A stretch of DNA of 18,205 bases. Source: Bacteroidales bacterium UBA1711. Lineage in GTDB: Bacteria; Bacteroidota; Bacteroidia; Bacteroidales; P3. Below the pieces are notes generated by a model. The model had not been told where the DNA came from and made no database searches. It saw only the letters and a list, made by a program, of their open reading frames with translations. Positions 7,260 to 14,172 of the stretch are shown one piece after another (positions within the stretch are counted from its first letter, which is position 1; the number at the start of each line of letters is the position of its first letter). The translations under genes and the position numbers were made by a program. The DNA is taken from assembly GCA_002317325.1 (NCBI GenBank), contig DCJB01000061.1, forward strand, positions 1-18,205. The letters run 5' to 3'.

Positions 7260-8365
7260 ATCCTATTGCCCAAATAGCCCTCACAATGATACCCGGTCTC
7301 GGCGATCGGGCCCTGCGACAGCTCCTCAACATCTGTCCCGAACCCGAGAAGGTGTTTGAAATGTCGCACAGCCAGCTGTCCGACCTCTTCGGGAAACACC
7401 AATCCATCATCAGCGCCATCGAACAAAAAGCCATGATGAGGCAGGCCGAGGATGAGTACGCAAAGACCCAGCAAGCCGGCATCCGCATACTCTTTTGCAC
7501 CCAGCCTGAATACCCCCAGCGGCTGAACGACTCCGACTGCGTTGACACCCCGCTGTTGCTCTACTGTGCCGGAAGCTGCGACCTGAACGCCAAACACACG
7601 GTGGCATTTGTCGGGTCGCGCAAGTCCACCCAGTACGGGCGGGCCGCAACCCACCAGTTGGTTGAGGGACTCAAAGGGGGTCAGCCGCTTATCGCCAGCG
7701 GACTGGCATACGGCATTGACACCGAAGCCCACGCCGCTGCACTGGAATCGGGGCTGCCCACCGCCGCCGTTCTCGGCCACGGCTTAGACATCATCTACCC
7801 CTATCAGAACCAAGGCCTCGCCCGCCGCATCGTGGAAAAAGGCGGCGCCCTGCTGACAGAGTACCGCATAGGCACCCGCATCAACCCGGCCTACTTCCCG
7901 GCACGCAACCGCATTATTGCCGCACTGAGCGACGCCACCGTGGTAGTAGAAGCCGCCGAGCGGAGCGGAGCCATCATCACTGCGGGCATTGCCAACAGCT
8001 ACCGTCGCGAGGTGTTTGCCGTTCCCGGCCGTCTCGACGACCCCACCTCGGGCGGCTGCCTCAACCTCATTGCCGAACACAAAGCACTTTTGGCGCGCAA
8101 CGCCGGGGACATATTCTTCCAGATGGGGTGGAAGAACACTTTCGACCCCGCCCGTCAGCGGGAGGAGAAGCTGTCGCTATTTGCCGAAATCAGCGACGAG
8201 GAGAAACGACTCGTCACCCTCCTTGAGAAGGAGCGGGAACTGACCCTTGACGAATTGTCGCTCAAAAGCGGCTTCCCACTGCCAAAGACAGCTGCCATAG
8301 TGATGAATTTGGAACTCAAAACCATCATAGTGGCCCTGCCGGGGAGGCTCTACAAACTCACATAG
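7256..8365 (+). CDS. dprA: DNA-processing protein DprA (Smf family)
   Basis: A 369-residue cytoplasmic protein. DprA binds incoming single-stranded DNA and loads RecA during natural transformation. After an N-terminal helix-hairpin-helix region (about 6-25, IALTMIPGLGDRAL) comes the Rossmann-like DprA core: FVGSRKST (118-125), ASGLAYGID (147-155), FPARNRIIAALS (214-225), SGAIITAG (237-244) and VPGRLDD (256-262). A winged-helix-like C-terminal domain covers about 315-369. I choose the TTG at 7256 because it restores the MNPIAQIALTMIPGLG start normal for the family and overlaps the Nudix stop (TTGA). The next ATG (7286) would cut off the first helix. Many Bacteroidota carry dprA without proven competence, so transformability is not implied. 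Confidence 0.93.
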   Translation: MNPIAQIALTMIPGLGDRALRQLLNICPEPEKVFEMSHSQLSDLFGKHQSIISAIEQKAMMRQAEDEYAKTQQAGIRILFCTQPEYPQRLNDSDCVDTPLLLYCAGSCDLNAKHTVAFVGSRKSTQYGRAATHQLVEGLKGGQPLIASGLAYGIDTEAHAAALESGLPTAAVLGHGLDIIYPYQNQGLARRIVEKGGALLTEYRIGTRINPAYFPARNRIIAALSDATVVVEAAERSGAIITAGIANSYRREVFAVPGRLDDPTSGGCLNLIAEHKALLARNAGDIFFQMGWKNTFDPARQREEKLSLFAEISDEEKRLVTLLEKERELTLDELSLKSGFPLPKTAAIVMNLELKTIIVALPGRLYKLT

Positions 8366-8432
8366 CACAGCCCCTTACAAAAATAGGCGGACTTTTTTTT
8401 GTTAAAAGTTTCACTATTTGGGAATAATATCG

Positions 8433-8440
8433 TAATTTCG
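8433..8440 (+). promoter_or_regulatory. Predicted -7 box of the atpDC operon promoter
   Basis: In the 132-nt gap between dprA and atpD, TAATTTCG followed by CA differs from TAnnTTTG at one base, a variant I regard as common in this phylum. A T-rich stretch (GTTT at 8408-8411) sits 21 nt upstream where the -33 element should be. This leaves a leader of about 54 nt before the atpD ATG with no Shine-Dalgarno sequence. Confidence 0.5.
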
Positions 8441-8497
8441 CACCTTCAAACCGCCATGGGTTTGCCATCCAAATTGAAACAAAATCACACCCCTTAA

Positions 8498-10006
8498 ATG
8501 GAACAACACATCAAAGGGAAAATCTCCCAAATCATCGGCGCAGTGGTCGATGTCACTTTTGAAGAAGGAAAAGAATTGCCCGACATCTACGACGCTCTGA
8601 AAGTTGTCCGCCCTGACGGCACGGAAATCATACTCGAGTGCCAGCAAGATATTGGCGAGAACACCATGCGCGCCATCGCCATGGACAGTACTGACGGTCT
8701 GCAGCGCGGCACCGAAGTGGTCTCCATGGGCGGCCCGATTTCCATGCCCGTGAGCGAAAACATCAACGGACGTCTATTCAACGTCATTGGCAAGGCAATT
8801 GACGGTATGCCCGACCCCGAGCACGAGAAACGCTACGGCATCCACCGCGAGCCGCCTAAGTTCGAGAACCTGGCGACCAGTCAGGAAGTGCTCTTTACAG
8901 GCATTAAGGTCATTGACCTCATCCAGCCCTTCCTCAAGGGCGGCAAAATCGGTCTCTTCGGAGGTGCCGGCGTGGGCAAGACCGTACTCATTCAGGAACT
9001 CATCAACAATATTGCTAAGAAATACTCCGGTATGTCGGTCTTCACTGGCGTGGGCGAGCGTACCCGCGAAGGCAACGACCTGTTGCGCGAAATGATTGAG
9101 GCCGGTGTAATCAACTACGGCAAAGAGTTTGAGAAGAGCATGGAAGAAGGCAGCTGGGACCTGAGCAAAGTGGACCGTCAGGCTGTGAAGGATTCCAAAT
9201 GCACCATGGTCTTCGGACAGATGAACGAGACACCTGGCGCCCGTGCCCGAGTGGCCCTCTCCGGCCTCACGCTGGCCGAGTACTTCCGTGACGGCGACGA
9301 GAAGACCGGCGGACGCGACATTCTGCTCTTCATCGACAACATCTTCCGGTTCACCCAGGCGGGTTCGGAGGTTTCGGCCCTTCTCGGCCGTATGCCCTCC
9401 GCCGTGGGCTACCAGCCCACCCTTGCCACCGAAATGGGACTGATGCAGGAGCGTATCACCTCCACCAAACGAGGTTCCATCACCTCGGTGCAGGCGGTGT
9501 ATGTGCCAGCCGACGACCTCACCGACCCGGCTCCCGCCACCACCTTTGCCCACCTTGACGCCCAGACCGTTCTGAGCCGCAAAATTTCGGAGTTGGGCAT
9601 CTATCCCGCTGTTGACCCCTTAGACTCTACTTCCCGAATACTTTCGCCCGACGTGGTGGGCGAAGAGCATTACCAGACCGCCCAAAAGGTCAAGCAAATC
9701 CTCCAGCGCTACAAGGAACTGCAAGACATCATCGCCATCCTCGGCATGGAGGAATTGGGTGAAGCCGACAAACTGGTGGTCTCTCGCGCACGCCGCGTGC
9801 AGCGCTTCCTCTCGCAGCCTTTCCATGTGGCAGAAGCCTTCACGGGCTTGTCTGGCAAGTTTGTCAATATCGAGGACACCATCAAGGGCTTCAACATGAT
9901 TCTCAACGGCGATGTGGACTACCTGCCCGAACAGGCGTTCCTCCTTGTCGGCACCATTGAGGAAGCCGTAGAGAAGGGCGAGAAGATTTTGGCCGAAACC
10001 AAGTAA
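8498..10006 (+). CDS. atpD: F1Fo ATP synthase subunit beta
   Basis: A 502-residue catalytic subunit of F1; three copies alternate with alpha subunits and make ATP at the membrane. Visible motifs are the P-loop GGAGVGKT (155-162), GERTREGNDL (186-195), the Walker B strand ILLFIDNIF (275-283) and YVPADDLTDPAPATTFAHLD (335-354). A roughly 25-residue insertion at about 207-234 (FEKSMEEGSWDLSKVD and nearby) is, as I recall, usual in Bacteroidota AtpD. The C-terminal loop that touches gamma and epsilon, DELSEED in E. coli, reads MEELGEADK (417-425), keeping a net acidic character but with G and A replacing two residues. Length is normal for the phylum. It starts the operon with atpC 13 nt downstream. 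Confidence 0.98.
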   Translation: MEQHIKGKISQIIGAVVDVTFEEGKELPDIYDALKVVRPDGTEIILECQQDIGENTMRAIAMDSTDGLQRGTEVVSMGGPISMPVSENINGRLFNVIGKAIDGMPDPEHEKRYGIHREPPKFENLATSQEVLFTGIKVIDLIQPFLKGGKIGLFGGAGVGKTVLIQELINNIAKKYSGMSVFTGVGERTREGNDLLREMIEAGVINYGKEFEKSMEEGSWDLSKVDRQAVKDSKCTMVFGQMNETPGARARVALSGLTLAEYFRDGDEKTGGRDILLFIDNIFRFTQAGSEVSALLGRMPSAVGYQPTLATEMGLMQERITSTKRGSITSVQAVYVPADDLTDPAPATTFAHLDAQTVLSRKISELGIYPAVDPLDSTSRILSPDVVGEEHYQTAQKVKQILQRYKELQDIIAILGMEELGEADKLVVSRARRVQRFLSQPFHVAEAFTGLSGKFVNIEDTIKGFNMILNGDVDYLPEQAFLLVGTIEEAVEKGEKILAETK

Positions 10007-10019
10007 TCTGCACCCTGCC

Positions 10020-10256
10020 ATGAAAGTGAAGATTACCAAACCCGACTCCACCCTCTTTGAGGGCGAGGCCAAGCTGCTACAGCTGCCCGGCACAGGCGGA
10101 CTGTTTGAGATTCTGAACAACCACGCCCCCATCATTTCCTCTTTAGGCAAAGGAGTGCTACGGATAGTCGGCACCGACGACAAGCCCCTCTCTTTCGACA
10201 TAAGAGGCGGCGTGGTGAAGGGACAGAACAACGACATTTTGATACTCGTCCAATGA
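10020..10256 (+). CDS. atpC: F1Fo ATP synthase subunit epsilon (short form)
   Basis: A 78-residue epsilon subunit, part of the central stalk with gamma. It has only the N-terminal beta-sandwich, with the typical GGLFEILNNHAPIIS stretch (26-40). The C-terminal two-helix arm that inhibits ATP hydrolysis in E. coli is absent. Such short forms are known in Bacteroidota, so this is not a truncation by mutation. It follows atpD by 13 nt, and its TGA overlaps the ATG of the amidohydrolase gene by 4 nt. Genes for gamma, alpha, delta, a, b and c do not follow. Confidence 0.95.
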   Translation: MKVKITKPDSTLFEGEAKLLQLPGTGGLFEILNNHAPIISSLGKGVLRIVGTDDKPLSFDIRGGVVKGQNNDILILVQ

Positions 10257-11512
10257 GCAGTCTCTTCATCGACGGCGTCCTGCTGGATGAAGTAAAGACA
10301 AACATCCTCATAGAAGACACAGTCATCGCAGGGATAGGGAGTGAACTCCCTATCCCTGCGGATGCTGTCAGCGTGTGCGGCGAAGGACTGGCTGTCTTTC
10401 CGTCGTTGGCCAATATGCACACTCATGCCGCCATGAGCCTCCTCAGAGGCTATGGCAATGACCTGCCGCTCATGAAGTGGCTTCGCGACTACATCTGGCC
10501 CGCCGAAAAGCGGTTGGACGACGACAGCGTCTATTGGGGTGCCCGCTTGGCATTCACCGAGATGGTGAAGAGCGGCACAACGCTGTGCAGCGATATGTAC
10601 TTCCGCATTCCCGCCGCTGCTCGTGCCGCAGCCGACGTGGGCCTTCGGGCCATCCTCGGGGTCAATATTTTCGGCGATGGAGACGACCTCAGCGAACAGC
10701 AGGTTGAGGACCTGCTCACGGAGCTGGAATCCTGCGGCGGCCGTGTGAAACTTGCAGTCGCCCCCCACGCTGTCTATACAGTCAGCGAGAAGGGATTCAT
10801 CCATTCCGCACAGCTCTGCCAACGTTATAGGCTGCTCCTCCACACCCACCTATCGGAGACCGAAGGAGAAGTGGAAGATTGCCTCCGCCAACACGGCTGC
10901 CGCCCGGCGGAGTACCTTGAAAGGATGGGCGTTTTCGACCTCGTGGGCGACCGTTTCTCGGCCGCTCACGGGCTGTATTTGAGCGAGGAAGAAATTGCCC
11001 TTCTCGGCCGCCGCTGCCTCACTGTGACCCACAACCCCTGCTCGAACCTCAAACTGGGGTCGGGCCACTTCTTCCCCTACACCGAACTGCGCGATGCAGG
11101 AGCAAATGTGGCCCTCGGTACCGACGGCTGCGCCAGCAGCAACAACCTCGACCTCATCGAGGCCGCCCGCTTCATGGCATATCTGCAAAAGGGAGTCCGC
11201 CTCAACCCATCAGTCCTGCCCGCGGAAGAGCTGCTGGGCGTGGCTTCGCGTAACGGCTTTCGTTTGGCAGGAGTAGATGCGGGCGACATCGCCGTGGGGA
11301 AGGAAGCCGACCTCATGCTTATCGACACCCGCTCGCTTGCCTTCACTCCCAACAACAACACGCTTGCCAACCTCTTATATTCTGGCCATGGAAACGATGT
11401 GGACACCGTTATCTGCGGCGGACGCATTCTCATGCTGAATCGCCAAATAGACGGAGAAGAGGAAACCAAGAGCGAGGCCTCCCGTTTTGCAAGGCGGGTG
11501 CTGAACCAATAA
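10253..11512 (+). CDS. Amidohydrolase, MTA/SAH deaminase-like
   Basis: A 419-residue cytoplasmic metal-dependent hydrolase of the amidohydrolase superfamily, closest by motif to 5'-methylthioadenosine/S-adenosylhomocysteine deaminases and the TRZ/ATZ group. Metal and catalytic residues are visible: HTH at 56-58 in SLANMHTHAAMSLLRG, HTHLSET at 197-203, His239 in SAAHG, THNPCSNLKLGSG at 259-271 and the aspartate in LGTDGCASSNN (Asp291). C-terminal ADLMLID (352-358) closes the flanking beta domain. The start ATG overlaps the atpC stop. A perfect 15-bp inverted repeat lies within codons 25-36. The substrate (MTA, SAH, or another adenosine or guanine compound) is an inference from similarity. Confidence 0.88.
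   Translation: MSSLFIDGVLLDEVKTNILIEDTVIAGIGSELPIPADAVSVCGEGLAVFPSLANMHTHAAMSLLRGYGNDLPLMKWLRDYIWPAEKRLDDDSVYWGARLAFTEMVKSGTTLCSDMYFRIPAAARAAADVGLRAILGVNIFGDGDDLSEQQVEDLLTELESCGGRVKLAVAPHAVYTVSEKGFIHSAQLCQRYRLLLHTHLSETEGEVEDCLRQHGCRPAEYLERMGVFDLVGDRFSAAHGLYLSEEEIALLGRRCLTVTHNPCSNLKLGSGHFFPYTELRDAGANVALGTDGCASSNNLDLIEAARFMAYLQKGVRLNPSVLPAEELLGVASRNGFRLAGVDAGDIAVGKEADLMLIDTRSLAFTPNNNTLANLLYSGHGNDVDTVICGGRILMLNRQIDGEEETKSEASRFARRVLNQ
10327..10360 (+). repeat. Perfect 15-bp inverted repeat inside the amidohydrolase gene
   Basis: CGCAGGGATAGGGAG (10327-10341) and CTCCCTATCCCTGCG (10346-10360) are exact reverse complements around a TGAA loop. The DNA still encodes a normal-looking stretch (AGIGSELPIPA), and the frame is intact. 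In RNA this would be a very stable hairpin, 74 nt after the start codon. No T-run follows, so it is not an intrinsic terminator. Confidence 0.97.
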
Positions 11513-11522
11513 TAGCCCATTT

Positions 11523-13130
11523 ATGAATCGCTGCTCGCTCGTCCTCGTCCTTGCCGGCCTAAGCCTCTGTGCTGCCTGTCGTGTACCCGACAACAGCGAC
11601 AAGATGATATTCCGCTACAACGAATCGGCGGGCATTGCCACCCTTGACCCAGCCTTTGCCAAAGACCAAGCCCTCATCTGGGCCTGCTCGCAACTCTACT
11701 GCGGACTTGTCCGGCTTGACGAACAGCTGCAAGTCGTGCCCTGCATAGCCAAGAAGTGGGAAGTGACGGATGGAGGAATCGCCTACACCTTCCACCTGCG
11801 GGACGATGTGCGGTTTCACCCCAACGCCCTGTTCAACACCCCCGACTCTTCTCGGCGGGTGGTAGCCGGCGACTTTGTCTATAGCCTCAGTCGCCTCATG
11901 GACGAGCGGACGGCTTCGCCCGGACGCTGGGTGCTTGGCGATGTAGATACCCTCTTCGCCCCCGACGATTCCACCCTTGTCATCAGGTTAGGGCAGCCAT
12001 TTGCCCCCTTCCTCTCGCTCTTAGGCATGGCCTATTGCAGCGTGGTGCCGCGCGAGGTGGTGGAACACTACGGAAGCGACTTTCGCCAGCACCCATGTGG
12101 CACCGGACCGTTCTGTTTACAGATGTGGAAAGAGGGAGTGAAACTGGTGATGAGGCGCAATCCCCGCTACTTTGAGCGCGACGACCTCGGCAATCCCCTA
12201 CCCTATCTCGACGCGGTAGCTGTCACCTTTATCGTTGACAAGCAGACGACATTCCTCGAATTTGTCAAGGGCAATCTTGACTTCCTCAACTCGTTGGATG
12301 CCTCCTACAAAGACGAGCTGCTCACTCGCACGGGACAGCTCAAGGAGAAGTATGCCCGACGCATTGACATGGTAAGTACCCCGTTCCTCAACACAGAGTA
12401 TCTTGGTTTCTGCATGGAGTCGCCTGAGAGTCCGCTGAACGACCGCCGAGTCCGCCAAGCTATCAACTACGGCTTTGACCGCACGAAGATGATGAAGTAC
12501 CTCCGTAACGGCATCGGGCAGCCCGGCTGCGGAGGCATGGTGCCCTGCGGGCTTCCGGGCTTTGACACCGCCACCACATACGGCTACAGTTACAATCCAC
12601 AACTCGCTGCCCGACTGTTGAAAGAGGCTGGCTATCCACAGGGACAAGATCTGCCTCCCGTCACCCTCTCCACCACCAGCAGCTACCTCGACCTGTGCAA
12701 GTTCATACAGCAGCAGCTTGGAATCATCGGAATAGACGTAAGAGTGGAGGTCAACCCGCCCGCCGCCCTGCGCGAAGAGATTGCCCAAGGAAAATGCGGC
12801 TGGTTTCGTGGCAGCTGGATTGCAGACTACCCCGATGCCGAGAACTATCTCACGCTCTTCTACTCACCGAATCGCTGCCCTGCCGGAGCCAACTACACCC
12901 GCTTCTCTGACGACAGGTGCGACAACCTCTACCGCTCTGCCAAAGCCGAACCCGACCCGCTGAAGCGACAGCGGCTGTACCGTGCGATGGACAGCCTTGT
13001 TATGGCCGAAGCCCCCGTGGTGGTCCTCTACTATGACCAAATACTACACTTCACCCACAAGAACGTCAGCGGAATGCGAACCAATGCCATGAACGCCCTC
13101 GACCTCCGCTATACGGTCATCGACCGTTGA
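11523..13130 (+). CDS. ABC transporter substrate-binding lipoprotein, peptide family (SBP_bac_5)
   Basis: A 535-residue extracytoplasmic binding protein of the dipeptide/oligopeptide class. The N-terminus (MNRCSLVLVLAGLSLCAAC) is a signal peptide with a near-lipobox LCAAC, Cys19 being the likely lipid anchor; cysteine at -3 is atypical. The mature part begins with the family's usual IATLDPAFAKD and LYCGLVRLDE stretches. Later parts are PCIAKKWEVTDGG, RDDVRFHPN, GTGPFCL, RVRQAINYGFDR and LYRAMDSLVMAEAPVVVLYYD, all usual in this fold. No permease or ATPase gene is adjacent, so it must work with a transporter encoded elsewhere or act on its own. It starts 10 nt after the amidohydrolase stop and closes this operon. 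Confidence 0.9.
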   Translation: MNRCSLVLVLAGLSLCAACRVPDNSDKMIFRYNESAGIATLDPAFAKDQALIWACSQLYCGLVRLDEQLQVVPCIAKKWEVTDGGIAYTFHLRDDVRFHPNALFNTPDSSRRVVAGDFVYSLSRLMDERTASPGRWVLGDVDTLFAPDDSTLVIRLGQPFAPFLSLLGMAYCSVVPREVVEHYGSDFRQHPCGTGPFCLQMWKEGVKLVMRRNPRYFERDDLGNPLPYLDAVAVTFIVDKQTTFLEFVKGNLDFLNSLDASYKDELLTRTGQLKEKYARRIDMVSTPFLNTEYLGFCMESPESPLNDRRVRQAINYGFDRTKMMKYLRNGIGQPGCGGMVPCGLPGFDTATTYGYSYNPQLAARLLKEAGYPQGQDLPPVTLSTTSSYLDLCKFIQQQLGIIGIDVRVEVNPPAALREEIAQGKCGWFRGSWIADYPDAENYLTLFYSPNRCPAGANYTRFSDDRCDNLYRSAKAEPDPLKRQRLYRAMDSLVMAEAPVVVLYYDQILHFTHKNVSGMRTNAMNALDLRYTVIDR

Positions 13131-13158
13131 GGAGCGGACAACGGCCCACCAAGGGTCA

Positions 13159-14094
13159 TTACTTCATTCCACGAATCGCATCAAAAACTGTCAGCCCGCT
13201 CCATTTTGTAGGGCGGATGTTTGAGTTCCTGCACACCGCATCATACTGTGTGAAGGTCCCTGCAAGTGCGTTCTCCACAAAGGCGCAGAACTCATCAACA
13301 GTCTGAGCATGGGCGGCGGCCACCTCGTGGGTCATGCCCTCGAAACGGAAAATCCAATAGGGATAGCCCTCACGCTCGAAGACCTGTGCCACACGATTGC
13401 TCCCGAAGAGAGAGACTCCGAATGTGGAGAACTGCCTCGAGTAGTGGACCATGCGGTCTTTAGTTCCATGCAGAAAGAAAGTCGGAGCCGGGGGATTGGC
13501 ATACTTCAACTGACAGTTGCCGCAGAGAATGGCGCCGGCGTATGGCACCACCGCCGCAGGACGGAATCCCTGGGGCAGTGCTGTGGATGCGGGCAGAGAG
13601 TTGGCGCGGCAGTAGTCGGTCTGCAGCACTGTAATGGCGCCGGCGCTGTTGCCGGTAAGCACAATCTTGGAGGTATCGATGTTCAGTCGACAGGAATTTT
13701 GGCAAAGGTAAGCGATGGCAGCCGAGCAATCCTCAACTGCCCAAGTGATGGAGGTGTCGAACAGGAGATAGGCTTTCAGCAGTGGCGTGTGCCGCTTCTT
13801 CAAGTCGTCTTTCCGAATCTTTAGAAACAGGCGGTAGTCGATGGAGACTGCCACAAAACCGCGGTCGGCATAGGCGCGGCAGGCGGCCACGGCCTTCTCG
13901 ACGTCACGCTGGCCCATGGCGAATCCGCCGCCGAAAACATAGACCACACAGGCCTTGTCCGCCCTCGGATAGGTAGGCTGGTATATGTCCATTTTCAGCT
14001 CCATAGTGTCGCGGAATGCGAAGGTTTCGGTCTGCTGGGCTGCCAATTTGCACACAGCTAAAATCGCAACTGCGAGTGTAATAATTTTTTTCAT
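13159..14094 (-). CDS. Secreted alpha/beta hydrolase (esterase/lipase-like)
   Basis: A 311-residue exported protein with a signal peptide (MKKIITLAVAILAVCKLAAQ). The alpha/beta-hydrolase fold shows an oxyanion-hole strand FGGGF (54-58), a nucleophile elbow GNSAG with Ser150 (148-152), Asp213 in HGTKDRMVHY (209-218) and His256 in EGMTHE (252-257), a complete catalytic triad. Phe replaces the first His of the HGGG motif seen in hormone-sensitive-lipase-type esterases. It holds about ten cysteines, including CGNC (191-194), possibly disulfide-bonded outside the cytoplasm. The substrate is unknown; carbohydrate esters or peptides are guesses. It is convergent to the binding-protein gene and divergent from the lipoprotein gene, with its own promoter. 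Confidence 0.88.
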   Translation of the reverse strand: MKKIITLAVAILAVCKLAAQQTETFAFRDTMELKMDIYQPTYPRADKACVVYVFGGGFAMGQRDVEKAVAACRAYADRGFVAVSIDYRLFLKIRKDDLKKRHTPLLKAYLLFDTSITWAVEDCSAAIAYLCQNSCRLNIDTSKIVLTGNSAGAITVLQTDYCRANSLPASTALPQGFRPAAVVPYAGAILCGNCQLKYANPPAPTFFLHGTKDRMVHYSRQFSTFGVSLFGSNRVAQVFEREGYPYWIFRFEGMTHEVAAAHAQTVDEFCAFVENALAGTFTQYDAVCRNSNIRPTKWSGLTVFDAIRGMK

Positions 14095-14117
14095 GTTTGG
14101 TCTTTTTTATTCGGAAA

Positions 14118-14148
14118 TGCAAAAATAAGAAAAAAAAGCGTATCTTTG
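14118..14148 (+). promoter_or_regulatory. Predicted promoter of the lipoprotein-DUF5723-der operon
   Basis: TATCTTTG (14141-14148) is an exact TAnnTTTG box. The -33 region (around TGCA, 14118-14121) is weak and falls on the edge of the opposing gene's -7 box. The predicted transcript would start near 14152, leaving about 20 nt before the ATG at 14173. Confidence 0.6.
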
Positions 14149-14151
14149 CAA
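14120..14151 (-). promoter_or_regulatory. Predicted promoter of the alpha/beta hydrolase gene
   Basis: On the minus strand a TTG -33 element (plus 14149-14151) is followed after 21 nt by TATTTTTG (plus 14120-14127), an exact TAnnTTTG box. The expected start of transcription leaves a leader of about 20 nt before the ATG at 14094. Confidence 0.65.
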
Positions 14152-14172
14152 TTTGAAATGCAAAACCCACTC

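Noticed and set aside
8366..8402. A/T hairpin with a T-run after dprA as an intrinsic terminator
   Set aside because: The stem is made mostly of A-T pairs with a bulge and a loop of about 13 nt, so it is too weak to call.
9620..10849. Minus-strand 409-codon frame across atpD, atpC and the amidohydrolase
   Set aside because: It crosses three well-supported genes in antisense and has no family motif.
13124..13144. CCGTTG ... CAACGG hairpin between the convergent genes as a terminator
   Set aside because: Only six pairs with a 9-nt loop, overlapping the end of the binding-protein gene and with no T-run.
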